Source of the DNA: Persicaria tinctoria
Taxonomy: Eukaryota; Streptophyta; Magnoliopsida; Caryophyllales; Polygonaceae
Direction of reading: 5' to 3'
Assembly: GCA_037127255.1 (NCBI GenBank)
Contig: JBANSL010000019.1
Location: 13,725,001 to 13,789,000 of the forward strand
Length of the DNA: 64,000 nucleotides
Below the pieces are notes generated by a model. The model ran no database searches and had not been told where the DNA came from. It worked only from the letters and a program-made list of their open reading frames with translations. How positions within the stretch are numbered: the stretch's first letter is position 1; the number at the start of each line of letters is the position of its first letter. Position numbers and translations under genes: made by a program. This document shows positions 35,384-46,560 of the stretch, piece after piece.

Positions 35384-35876
35384 TTTTTTTTTTGAAAAGG
35401 AAAGAATTCAGATAGCAAGAGCTATCCGATAGCATCCCGCATGATGAGGTCTTGGAGACCCGGATCAGTTTGGATGTCGCTAGATCGGGAAGAACGGCAA
35501 AGGTGTGCAACCTTATCAACCGTTCTATTACCCGATCTGTGGACGTGCCAAAAAGACACATCAGCCACATGCGACAGCAAGTTCCTAATGTCAGCTGTGA
35601 GAAGTTCGATTTCCCACGGGCAGGAGCCCTCATGGTTGAGATGTTGAATAATTATTTGAGAGTCTCCTTCAATTTGGATACGTTGGAGGCCAAGCTCGGC
35701 AACCTTAATCACACCTAGCCACAAGGCAATCGCCTCAGCCAGAAGCGGAGTTTGTTTTCCCAATGCTTTGTAGCCAATGTGAATAGGGTTTCCTTTACAG
35801 TCTTGAATGATGAAGGCGGTCGTACTATCACCACAAGATAGAGAAGATCCGTCGAAATTTAGTTTGAAAACTCCGA
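35384..35876 (-). mobile_element. 5'-truncated LINE (L1 type), RNase H end
   Basis: A minus-strand insertion with an 18-bp perfect TSD, AGCGGACACGATTTGTTT, at 35,366-35,383 and 35,877-35,894. It codes for the end of an RNase H domain (KLNFDGSS, AEAIALWLGVIKVAELGL, IQIEGDSQIIIQHLN, HVHRSGNRTVDKVAHL) and stops at 35,422. Its 3' end is a poly(A) seen as T's at 35,381-35,393. Plant L1 LINEs carry this extra RNase H after the zinc finger. Truncation at the 5' end is the usual result of aborted target-primed reverse transcription. Confidence 0.9.
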
Positions 35877-35894
35877 AGCGGACACGATTTGTTT

Positions 35895-36719
35895 AAATGG
35901 ATAGCCATGATTTATAGGCTAAATAAATTATATATATAATGTGTGATTTTTGACATTAAAAATATAAAAATATAAAAAATGACCACACCACTATTTTTTT
36001 TTTCTACATGTAGAAATTAATTTTGAATATGATTATGATTGACCAGATTTTGGGGAAAATAATTTCTTTGAATACAATTATGTACAATAATAATAAAAAA
36101 TTATTTATAATTATTGTTATTTAAATATTGGGTTGTATACGGTAAAATTTAATTTTTTTATAAATAATATAATTTAATAATAATATTTTTTCTAATTAAA
36201 AATTAATATAATAATACATGTTTGAATATAAACTAGTCTTTTTCCCGAACCGTGTTTAATGTTTTTTCAATATATTTTCGGTCGCACATCATTTTTCAAC
36301 TAACACATTGTTTTGCCAATACTCATCACCTTACCGTCCTTCGAAATCTTTGATTATCGTGGTGAATTCTTTTATCTAGACAATCGATATATAGTATATC
36401 AACTTATTCCACACTTTTCTTGACATGCGCTCTATTTGGAAGCAAAGAACATGAGTCTTATATCACATTATATAATTTAATAATATGTATGTGTGTGTAT
36501 ATATATACTGCCGAATGGGAACTATTATTTTCATCGTAATACTTGTTCTCATGGATATCCTATAAAGTGAACTGAACAATATAAATATTGTGTGTTATGA
36601 ACCGTTTTTAGGCCTATTTTTTTTCATCGGAGTCCAATGAAACTATATCACATTCAATCAATAATATTTTTTTATTTCCCTTTTTTTTACAACCATGTTG
36701 TATTTCATGATAGTGTTGT
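35895..36719. other. AT-rich intergenic DNA
   Basis: No gene. Short A/T runs and a TATATATAT stretch near 36,498. Confidence 0.4.
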
Positions 36720-36733
36720 GAAATTTTCTGCAA

Positions 36734-38438
36734 TTTTTTTTTTTTTTGATAAGGAAAGAATTCGGGTGGGCTGACCCTACCCGGCAGCATCCTTGCGGAT
36801 GAGGTCAAGAAGACCTGGATCGTTTTTAATATCGACTCCTCGGGCAGAGTGGCTAAGGTGTGCAACCTTATCCGCCACTCTATTGCCCATGCGAGGAACA
36901 TGGAAGAAATCTACTTCTTCCATAGTCGATAGCAGGACTTGAACATCCGACAATATTAGTTCGATCTCCCAGGGGCATTTAACTTTCCTATTTAAATGAT
37001 CGATGATAATCTTGTTGTCACCTTCAATCTGGATCTTTCCTATATGTAGTTGCCGCACCTGTTGGATCCCTAGTTTGAGAGCTAAAACTTCTGCTTTGAG
37101 TGGATTTTGCTTGCCCAGGCGTTGGTGGTGTAGTGAAATCGGGTGACCAAACCAGTCCCTAATAATGGCACCTGCTGAGCTTTCGCCGTTAGAAAGCGTT
37201 GAACCATCGAAGTTTAGTTTGAAGGTGCCCATGGGAGGTTTCCGCTAGGAAATTGCTTTTTGATTCTTACTTTGTTTTTTGACAAGGTACTGTCGAAGCG
37301 GCCGAAAGTCTTCCTCAAAGTCAGCTTCAGCAGCCGATGTCTTATTCCAGTTATCTATATGAGATTTGATTAGTCGTAGGACTATTTCTTTTTGCGGGAT
37401 TGCAGCCTGTTGAAACAGATGTTTGTTCCTCACACACCATGTTGTCCACCACGAGAAAGCGAGTTTGGTCAGAGCGGAAGAAGGAAGGCTCTTCCCAAGG
37501 GTGAATAGGATGGACTTAATATCCCGGGACTGTGCAATCAGGCAGACAATTTGTTGTCGGTCTTGAGGCGGAAGCTGGTGTATCTCTTGGATGAAGGAAC
37601 ACTCCAGAAACAAATGGACCTCGTCCTCAGGTGCCGCATTACACATAGAGCAGGTAGATGGGACCGAGGCACCCCTGTTGGACAGCCTGGAAGCGGTTAG
37701 GAGGCCATCCTGAGCGATCTTCCAAAGAAAGTTTTTAACTTTCGGAGGTGTGTTAATCTTCCAAATCCAGGCATTGCGGTCTGGAAGTGGAGCCGACTGA
37801 GCTGTAATCAATTTGTATGCACTGGCAGTAGTGAACCAGCCTTCCCTGTCCGGCCATCAGTATAAGCGGTCTTGCATAGTCGAGGTAGGTAGGGGGATAT
37901 CTTGGATCTCATGCACTATATCAATCGGGAGAGCCTCTTGAAGCTTTTCTATCCACCACTTACCCCCCAGAATGTAATCACTGACAGTTTCGTCCTGATT
38001 GTAATTATGAGGGCATTCTTCCTTGTCTGTTATAGGTGAGGTAGAGATCCAATTGTCTGTCCAAAACTTAATAGCTCGCCCATCTCCAACTGACCAAATA
38101 AGCCCCTCTTTAAACTTATCGGTTAGAGCAGACAACTTGGACCACTACCAAGAGCTAGATCCTCTGTTTTTGTAATAAAAAATACCGACAGAACGCAGGT
38201 ATTTATGTCTAATCACTGACACCCATACATTACCCGGTTCGGCCAAAATTTTCCACAATAGCTTCATTTGGAGAGCGACGTTCATGTCGCTAGATTTTCG
38301 AATTCCCAACCCCCATACTGCTTCGGCTTACAAATCCTATCCCAGCTAATCAGCGGCCGGTACTGGAGATCCTTATTCCAAAAGAAAGAGCGGTTTATCT
38401 GGTCGAGTTCTTTGTGCACAGCCGCGGGGAGCATAAAA
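36734..38438 (-). mobile_element. 5'-truncated LINE (L1 type): RT end, zf-RVT, RNase H
   Basis: Minus-strand insertion of about 1.7 kb flanked by GAAATTTTCTGCAA at 36,720-36,733 and 38,439-38,452. From 5' to 3' it has: the RT C-terminal region (INRSFFWNKDLQ, ISWDRICKP, KLLWKILAEPGN), with a stop near 38,140; SALTDKFKEGLIWSVGDG (38,135-37,857); zf-RVT (37,811-37,245; WKINTPPKVKNFLWKIAQ, CSMCN...HLFLEC); and RNase H (37,232-36,777; FKLNFDGSTLS, IQIEGDNKIIIDHL, GNRVADKVAHL). Poly(A) follows at 36,734-36,747. It is the same family as the copies at 35.4 and 62.1 kb. Confidence 0.92.
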
Positions 38439-38452
38439 GAAATTTTCTGCAA

Positions 38453-38922
38453 ATCTTTATAAAGTGTGTTATTATTCTAATTATGACCCTATTTATTTTC
38501 TTAGTGTAGCTATGAAATACCAATAAAATTGACAAATTCAAGAAAAAGAAGATCGGGTATGACTGAATATTCAAACCATAAAACTTTAAACCCTAACTAT
38601 CAAGATATGAATCAAACCCCCGACTAAATGTTCAAACAATAACACTTTAAGCCAAACGTAAAGATAAGCCAACGTACATAAAGGAAAGGTAGAGAATCCA
38701 TACAGATTTTCCATATCAAATAAATACTTCTCCTATATAGTATTCAACTCGACCAGCATGAATTGATGAAGATAAATACTTCTCCTATATAGTATTCCAC
38801 GTTGATTTATAAGAAATTCATCTCCTAACTGGTACAAAAGAATGTTCAAGATAAACTCGCCAATTCAAGAAAAGATACAGAGAGAGTTGTATTTTCTAAT
38901 ATACATATGACATTAAACATAC
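38453..38922. other. AT-rich DNA between LINE and SCAMP pseudogene
   Basis: Contains a short duplicated phrase, AAATACTTCTCCTATATAGT at about 38,722 and 38,775. The membrane-spanning exons expected next in a SCAMP gene are not found here. Confidence 0.45.
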
Positions 38923-39827
38923 CTAAGTATGTTGTGAATGCCATATATTACAACCTCTGCAAATGGGCAGGCATTTCATTTGCAATATTGTGATGAATAA
39001 GTGGAAAGAACATACGCCAGTTCTTCTCCTATATTACAATTCCAACTGCAAATTATTACAATGAAATATTCATCATTAGAGACCCTATATAAAAGTATGG
39101 AATAAGATTGGGATAAAGGTTGAGCAGGATAGATACAACGTTCAATAGCATATTCTCTTCGCTTGAGTTCCTGCACAGTACCAAGAGTTGGTTAAAATAA
39201 ATCTACAAGATGATTTAATGTATCTCCATACAGACACACAAAACACTTTATGTTATCAATTCTATAACAATGATATCATCCTATTTAGAAATAACTTTCC
39301 CAATTTAGTAGTCATTTTGACTGTTCAAAGACATTTATCCATGATCACTGCAGCATCAATTTATATAGAAAAGGGGAACAAAGAAGGAAGCATCAACGAT
39401 TTTTTTTTTAAAAATCCTCAAGACGGTAGATGAATAAGGGGTTATCACTGATCAATAAAGCATCAGTTATTTTACTTACCATTTGTGATAGCTGGATATT
39501 TTGAAAAAGAAAAAAAGGACAATAGAAAGTTACCTGCTCCTTTTTCTTCAATTCGGCTTCGTTGCTTGGAGGTCCTTCTCCATTTTCTTCATATCCTGTA
39601 GCAAGAAGGTAAAAAAGGCAAAATACAAACTAAAAGCATTTGAAAATGTGAGATCTAGAGCAAGAACGAGCTCATAGGGGAAAAGAAGTACTTAGCTGAT
39701 CATCAAAGTTTACCCTTTTATTACCAAGAGGAATATCAACTGTAGAACCATGATCATAATCAACAGGTTTAGATGGAAGGGGTGACAACCTAGGATTTGA
39801 GGTAGGAGGAACATTTCCACCAAGATT
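38923..39827 (-). pseudogene. SCAMP: secretory carrier-associated membrane protein (SCAMP) pseudogene
   Basis: Four minus-strand exons with intact GT/AG borders and matching phases: 39,827-39,692; 39,595-39,534; 39,170-39,140; 39,045-38,923. They encode the cytosolic N-terminal half of a plant [37 protein letters not shown] then ELKRREYAIE (coiled coil), GIVI-EKNW, FFPLIHHNIANEMPAHLQRL, YMAFTTYLG. In the last exon two codons conserved in the family are stops: TAG where the family has Glu before EKNW, and TAA where it has Gln before Y-AF. The first exon (NPF motifs) and the four-helix membrane part are missing. SCAMPs act in vesicle traffic at the plasma membrane and trans-Golgi. This copy cannot make the protein. 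Confidence 0.82.
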
Positions 39828-40912
39828 CTGGTAGGATAACATATAAAGGTGAGGTAAAGTCACTGACATGGAACACTCTTAATACCCCACTTGTAACATG
39901 GGTAATAAATCTGTTATAAGAACCAACGGTTCAACACCATAAACTCCTCTAATGATCAAAAAACCAATCCCTTCAAATAATCAGGTTGAGCGAAATAGTG
40001 GAAGTTGTATAATGATAAAAAGATAATGCTGCAATAACAATCAACAATCAGCATTGGACTCATCAATGCTTGTCCACGTAAAGATTTTCCAATCGAAATC
40101 AGCTATCATGTTTGACTATGTAATCTTATTCCTTGCAAATATTCCATATTTGATGTAACCACTACTACAATTCTATACAAGAAGTACATGGGCAGATGCA
40201 CATCTTTTTTATTCAAGTGAACCAATGGAACAATTTCAAAAGTTTTTAGTAAAATAGCAGTTTTAGCAAAAAAGAATAACAAAATACATAAAGAAGTACA
40301 TGCCCATGGATGGAGTTATGGCCTTGATACGAAAGATCAAATAAATCCCCTTGAGCCTTTGTCATGAATATCTATACATTTAGTTTAGAGCAAATATACA
40401 ACCGAGAGTCGTGAATTTATAGTCACATATCCACTTGTACATACAAATATAAATTCAATCAACGGTGAAACCGATGAAATGCATTAATTGGTTCATTAGA
40501 TTGAATACAATGAAAGATTCTTATCTATTAACTTTGCATAAAAGTCTGAATATTCACAATACCTCTCTTAGTGTAACTATGTACTACTTACAACAAGATT
40601 AAGATCACACATACAGGTTGATTGAGCTTCATATCTGAACATGTGAAATTGGCAAAATATAAGCTCTAGATTTTGGTTAAACACCCGTGGAAACTTAAAT
40701 CTGATGGGTTCGACAAAAAAAAAACTTAAATTTGATGGGATAATTTCGAAGCAAACCAACTAAAACAGTTGTATCAATATCAAAATCGCCTTTACAAATT
40801 AAATCATCACAACACAATACCAATAATGCAAAGCAACATGTGTCTATGTATGTACCAACCTATAACGAATTCAATCTAGAAAAGGTCAATCGCTGAAACG
40901 AAGAAACATGGC
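39828..40912. other. AT-rich intergenic DNA
   Basis: No gene or clear repeat seen. It would be the place for a first SCAMP exon, which I did not find. Confidence 0.4.
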
Positions 40913-41245
40913 ACTACAACAATTAAGGCTTAATGTGGCGGTTCAAATTCGCCACAATAGGCACAAAAACCGCCACAATAGGCCTATTGTGGCGGTTTTT
41001 TACCGTGTTATTAGGTCGCGTTGCATTAGACCTATTGTGGCGGTTTTATAGCCAAATGTAGCGGTTTTCTACTACAACAAAAAACCGCCACAATAGATTA
41101 TATAACCGCCACAATAGATTACAGAACCGCCACAATAGATACCTAAGGAAGCGATATTTGAGACCTACTGTAGCGGTTATCTTTCCCTAATGTGGCGGTT
41201 TTGAATCTATTGCAGCAATTTTGAGCCTAATGTAGCGGTATTTGT
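40913..41245. mobile_element. CACTA-like terminus with subterminal repeats
   Basis: Begins CACTACAACAATTAAGG, a plausible CACTA (En/Spm) terminus. A second start-like word, TACTACAACAAAAAACCGCC, occurs at about 41,072. In between and after are at least twelve copies, in both orientations, of a 13-bp word (ACCGCCACAATAG or CTATTGTGGCGGT, with variants such as GTAGCGGT). Dense, bidirectional subterminal motifs bind transposase in CACTA elements. Transposase genes are not recognised nearby. Confidence 0.6.
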
Positions 41246-43895
41246 CAATATAAAAAAACATTGTTTTTAGCCCGAATTCTTTAGAACCGGGGTAAAAAGT
41301 CCGATATTTTTAAAAAAAAAAAATAGAATGCTCCCATTTTGCTGGGTGCATTCTAACGAGCTCTTTGCCTTAGTATCTTTGACCAGAAGACTTGCCCATG
41401 GTTCACAATGTAAACAACTAATAAAAACACTATAAATACCTAATATAAAAGGGTATTTGCTTATATATTTTCTTGGTGAAGTACATAAATACAAGGAAAA
41501 TGTGAAGAAAATAACAAAATAAAAATTACATGTAAAGACATAATACTATTATTTACTAATTTAGTAGCAATACTCCTCCCTCTTCTTCAATTTGGATCGA
41601 TGTAACAATACGAAAGACGCTTACCAAACTCCTTGCTTCCTCTTCTTCTAGATGTTTATGTTTTCCATCTGATTTCTTTTCAGCTTGTGCTATGTCACTT
41701 TTTTGCAACCTTTGCACTGCTAAACAAGTGTTTAAATCTCCCATTCAAATATTGTAAAGAAACAAGAAGGAAAAAATAGTGTTACCACCGAATGTAATGT
41801 AAGAGTCAAAGGCTAATAATAGTTCTGCAATCACATTTAGAGGTTACTTATCGTAAGTGCAATAGAAATTGGTTAATGCTCTTTATTGTTATTGTAGTGG
41901 TGATCTCTTGTAAGTCCTAACTATTAATGGATCCAAAAAAAATCATGGAAAAAAAAATTCAACATCCAAAATGTTAGATTCTTATCCAAACTAACTCAAG
42001 GAAAATGCTTAATAGATAAGTACTTTATACATTCTTGAAACCTTATAGACCTAAAATTATTTGCATTTGAATTTATGCTTATCTCGTGCGTGAAGTCAAT
42101 GTTTCATGCTCATTCTCCTTTTATCATAATCACCTATCTAAAATTGTAAAACAAGTAAAGAAAAACCAAATACGGATGATGCCAGGGAACAATAAGAATT
42201 AGAAACGCTCAGCGAAAGACATGCTATTACCTCATTTCCATAGCTTAACAGAGAAATCGTCCCTGTGAATGCAAGGACAAATTTGTTAAAGGATGTAGGA
42301 ATTTCCTAATTATTTTCATTTCTTACACCTTACAAATCTCAAAGCAGCACAAGATGGGAGTGACCTCAATAAGCTATAGAAAAAGTCCTAAGAATGGAAC
42401 ATGATGTTCTTACCACTAAATATTGGCTCAATGAAAATCTAGATTTTTTTTATGCTTCAAATTTCATGCTTATACAAGAAAGGTAAAGGGAGTGCATAAG
42501 ACATCTTTAATTTTATGAAGTGTAATCCCTCTAGTTAACCACAACAGATGACATTATTTCATGCTTATACCAGATTTGTCTCATTAATGTAAACTAAAAA
42601 ACACAAGCAGGCACCAATCCAACACCAATAAACAAAAATAAAGAATGCAAGATTGAGCAATCCAAATATTTTTCATTGCAACCAATAATATCGTTGCGTT
42701 TAGTATTTATGGCTAATCTTAGAAAATTGTGATTCTCACTGAGCACGGTGTTGCTATGTATCCCACCTGAAGCAAAACAGATTTATATAGAAAGTCATCA
42801 AACAAATAGATGAGGAAGAGGAAACTGACAAAACAAAATCCCGACACTTTTTGCGTTGAAACAATAATAATTAAGGTAAACAAAAAAAAAGGTACATGTG
42901 GAGTTTCTGCCAAAGAAACAGTATGCAGTAACAAATACATTTGTGCTTCACATGTGAAAACTCATGCTAAATGTGAATAAAAAGTAAGATGATTGGGCAT
43001 TTAAAAAATTATTTCAAACTTAAAATCAATTCAAAGAGAGAAACCATTATGAGTAAGATACTCGTACAATAAAAAGACAACGGAATCAACACACTTTTAC
43101 CTATTTTTCTGGATACTTGGGTGCAGATATTAAAGACACAACTTCTATATGACCAAAGTCTACATCATAACCCAGCATAAAAATGTAAAACATTTTCCAA
43201 ACATATTTCTTCTTTTCGTATATATGGAGATATACCCTACCATATAATTGTACATGTAAACCAAATAAAAACAATGTAGTGAGAATGAGGATTTATTCAA
43301 TGAAAGCTTAAACACCCTGATTTACAATTAAATGAAGTTGTTCATCATGTTTAAAATCCAAAGTCATCATAAGAATTGCTTGAACTAGATGACCAGAAAC
43401 CTACTCCCCATCTAATGCATATATAACAACCTTAGCAGGCATTTTCTCAAACACCTGAGATGCAAGTTCCGGAATGATCACAACTTTATATGGCATCCAC
43501 CTCAAACACTAGAACTACTGACATTCAATAGTCAATAACTATATCTAGAAATTAAGCAACTCAAACACTAGAACTCCATTTAATTGACCAAAAACATGGA
43601 ATTATTAGAATAGTTTGCTTCCTCTCTCCATGACCAATTAATCGAGATGAGATGATTACGAATGCTGGAGATTTATGTTTCAAGAGATGAAATACACGAA
43701 TGAGGTGTGGATTTTGATCGGGAAACAACAATGACACAACGATGTATGCACGATTCCAAGAGCAAGCATTTCTAGGGTTGAAGGTGCTATGAAATCTAGG
43801 GTTTATACGTACAAAGCAAACACTTACCTCAAAGAAGACGTGGTTTCTGGCGACAGCTGGTTGTGGTTTGGGAATGTTCCTCAGCGGCGTGAAGC
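41246..43895. other. AT-rich DNA between CACTA-like repeat blocks
   Basis: No recognisable gene. One small minus-strand frame (41,744-41,556) has an acidic, Lys/Glu-rich stretch that I cannot identify. It could be the interior of a non-autonomous CACTA element. Confidence 0.35.
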
Positions 43896-43900
43896 TTTTC

Positions 43901-44915
43901 TGTAAGACCCGGGGTCTTAAGAGGCGCCAACCCATGCCACCAAGCCCTATCAGGTCCGTTGTCCTCACTTGGATCTTGAAAAGGAAGAGCTCTTGTGACA
44001 TGAGTAGGGCTTGAATCACTTATAAATCGCTCCCAACATCCTTATGATATCCGATGTGGGACGGGGGTGTTACAAATCTCCCCCACTTAAAGCACTGACG
44101 ACCCCGTCAGGCCCAAGGGACTGCCCTCCGGGAGGAGCGTACCCGAGCATACTGTCGGCGCACCTCCGAGCCCGGAGTCGGCTCTGATACCATCTGTAAG
44201 ACCCGGGGTCTTAAGAGGCGCCAACCCATGCCACCAAGCCCTATCAGGTCCGTTGTCCTCACTTGGATCCTGAAAAGGAAGAGCTCTTGTGACATGAGTA
44301 GGGCTTGAATCACTTATAAATCACTCCCAACATCCTTATGATATCCGATGTGGGATGGGGGTGTTACAAATCTCCCCCACTTAAAGCACTGACGACCCCG
44401 TCAGGCCCAAGGGACTTCCCTCCGGGAGGAGCGTACCCGAGCATACTGTCGGCGCACCTCCGAGCTCGAAGTCGGCTCTGATACCATCTGTAAGACCCGG
44501 GGTCTTAAGATGCGCCAACCCATGCCACCAAGCCCTATCAGGTCCGTTGTCCTCACTTGGATCCTGAAAAGGAAGAGCTCTTGTGACATAGGTAGGGCTT
44601 GAATCACTTATAAATCACTCCGCACATCCTTATTGTATCCGATGTGGGACGGGGGTGTTACAATCTCCCCCACTTAAAGCACTGACGACCCCGTCAGGCC
44701 CAATGGATCGCCCTCCGGGAGGAGTGTACCCGATCATACTGTCAGCGCACCTCTGAGCCCGGAGTCATCTCTGATACCATCTGTAAGACCCGAGGTCTTA
44801 AGAGGCGCCAACCCATGTCACAAGAGCTCTTCCTTTTAAGGATCCAAGTGAGGACAACGGACATGATAGGGCTTGGTGGCATGGGTTGGCGCCTCTTAAG
44901 ACCCCGGGTCTTACA
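43901..44915 (-). mobile_element. tandem TRIM array (miniature LTR retrotransposon) with inverted terminal LTR piece
   Basis: The 294-bp monomers are read on the minus strand. Each has a 174-bp LTR starting TGTAACACCCCC and ending GGTCTTACA, then TGGTATCAGAGC (PBS for initiator tRNA-Met) two bases later, about 90 bp of GC-rich spacer, and a PPT (AAGTGGGGGAGA) just before the next LTR. LTRs lie at 44,074-43,901, 44,368-44,195 and 44,662-44,489. A fourth is cut after 36 bp (44,782-44,817) and fused at CATG to the last 102 bp of an LTR in opposite orientation (44,814-44,915). The whole unit is flanked by TTTTC at 43,896-43,900 and 44,916-44,920. No protein is encoded, so it depended on another element's enzymes. 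Confidence 0.88.
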
Positions 44916-44920
44916 TTTTC

Positions 44921-45534
44921 AATGGCCTCCTTATCCCCGGTCATATCGTCGTTTGCCTCCGGCTTCATGATGTCAAGGCACGAGGTGTGCATCTTCCACC
45001 CTAGAAAAATCTCTCTCCCCCCATCCTCGAGCTTCTTCTTCTTACTAGCAAGTTTGTTCAGGCCAGAAAATCCATCCAGATTGCTCGATGACTCGACTAC
45101 GCACATAATCGAACACCACATCCGTTCTCACTTGTCACTACCGAATCAAACAAACAAAGTTTTTGACAATTGAAATATAAATTCGAACACAATGAAGAAA
45201 TTAGGGAAATTAGGAGTCAAAGTATGAGAGAAAGAGAGAGACAAACCTGCAGTTGAACGATTGAAATCTCTGATGAGCTCCGAGAGTGAAAATGGTGGAG
45301 ATCTGAGCAGAGAAAGAGAAGGACAGGAGGAAATGGGTGAAATGGCGCAGATCTGATGGATTTTTTTTTAGCAGAAATCGATATTGGATCGAACTTAGGA
45401 TTTTTTGTTTCCTTTTCTCTCTCTTTTTTTCTCTTTCTTTTTCTCTCTTATCTAGTCTAAGGTCCAAGGATAAAACCGGAGAGAGTGGTAAACGAAATAT
45501 ATATATAAAAAAAATCCGTTCAATAGGGTTAGTA
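44921..45534. other. unidentified region with a short minus-strand frame
   Basis: 44,921-45,121 has a minus-strand frame with SSSNLDGFSGLNKLASKKKK and LEDGGREIFLGWKMHTSC that looks protein-like, but I do not recognise it. It may belong to a transposon. The rest is non-coding. Confidence 0.3.
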
Positions 45535-45650
45535 AAGGGTGTTTTCCTAAACCGCTTCAATAGCTTAAATATCCACCGCAATAGTCTTTAAACCGCCACA
45601 ATAGATAGCATAGTACTGTAAGATAAAAAACCGCCACATGAACCGCCGCA
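45535..45650. repeat. second block of CCGCCACAATAG motifs
   Basis: Five words (AACCGCTTCAATAG, CACCGCAATAG, AACCGCCACAATAG, AACCGCCACATG, AACCGCCGCAATAG), all in one orientation. They match the subterminal words at 40,913-41,245. No CACTA terminus (TTGTTGTAGTG) follows, so the element's other end is lost or elsewhere. Confidence 0.6.
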
Positions 45651-46362
45651 ATAGGCTAACCTGCTTACTATGCATCGATTAAACACCGTTAATTAGGTGA
45701 AATATCCAAAAACATATATTGCCACAACTATCTACGAAGAGAAGTTGAGAGAGAGAAAGAGAGAGAGAGAGAAGGAGAGATAGAGATGGATGAATGGAAG
45801 TCTGGAACTCAGGAAACAGAGCGATGTTTTTCCTCATCGCTCAATATAAGCAAAATTTAGGAGAAAGGCCGCCCAATTGCCAAGGGAACTTCTGTTCCAA
45901 TCAAACACTGAACTTTTGTTCTAATTAAACTAAGTAACCTCAGCTATTGCACTCATAAGACGACTTAGGTTCAATAGCTCATTTGATGATATTGGCATCA
46001 TCGACTCCTCTTTTAGACATTTCATCGAACAGATGCTAGTCAATCAAAAGGTACTATGGAGTTCCCACAGAAACCAAAGAATCAACGGCAGAAAACTATA
46101 TCGGTAGCTCCATCAGAACCAAAAATCATGTACACAATGAGAATTGCCCCCAAATGCCTCAGAAAATTCTAACAACCGCAAAGCTCCAAAGTCTAGGCTT
46201 TGCAGATCAAAACCTAGCTACAAAGTGAGAACCTGGAACTGAAAAGGTAGAAAATCAAATAAGAAACCTGGAAATTACCTGTCGAGCTGTCACTAGATCC
46301 GTTCACCAGCGATGTAGAACGAATTTGCTCTCGGGAGAAGATGAAGGTGATGGAATAACAGG
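45651..46362. other. intergenic with (GA)n tract
   Basis: A GA-rich microsatellite lies at about 45,737-45,785. No gene is supported. Confidence 0.4.
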
Positions 46363-46560
46363 ACAATGGAGTCTGGTAACTTTGCTCTCGGATTCTTCAC
46401 CCCGAACCCGCAAACCCCCAATTCCTACATCGGAATCTGGCTCGCTAACCGTCAATCCCCTTCCCCTCTCAAAGCCTCATTCTACCGCCATCTGCCTCAC
46501 CTACGACCGTCTCGCCCTCTCCGACTCCACCAATACCAGTCTCTAACGTTCGCGCAACTC
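46363..46560 (+). pseudogene. G-type lectin (S-domain) receptor kinase fragment
   Basis: The frame from 46,366 reads MESGNFALGFFTPN, then YIGIWLANR, the bulb-type lectin signature of S-domain receptor kinases. The continuation ICLTYDRLALSDSTNTSL, which fits the next part of the domain, is in another frame, so a frameshift separates them. No PAN, transmembrane or kinase region follows. It is a small relic or captured fragment. Confidence 0.5.

Noticed and set aside
43561..44607. three similar minus-strand frames starting MIQAL
   Set aside because: They are the same non-coding TRIM LTR translated in each monomer.
43901..44915. reading the array as a CRISPR or as satellite DNA
   Set aside because: Units contain LTR ends, a PBS and a PPT, and the period is 294 bp with no spacers, so a miniature retrotransposon explains it fully.
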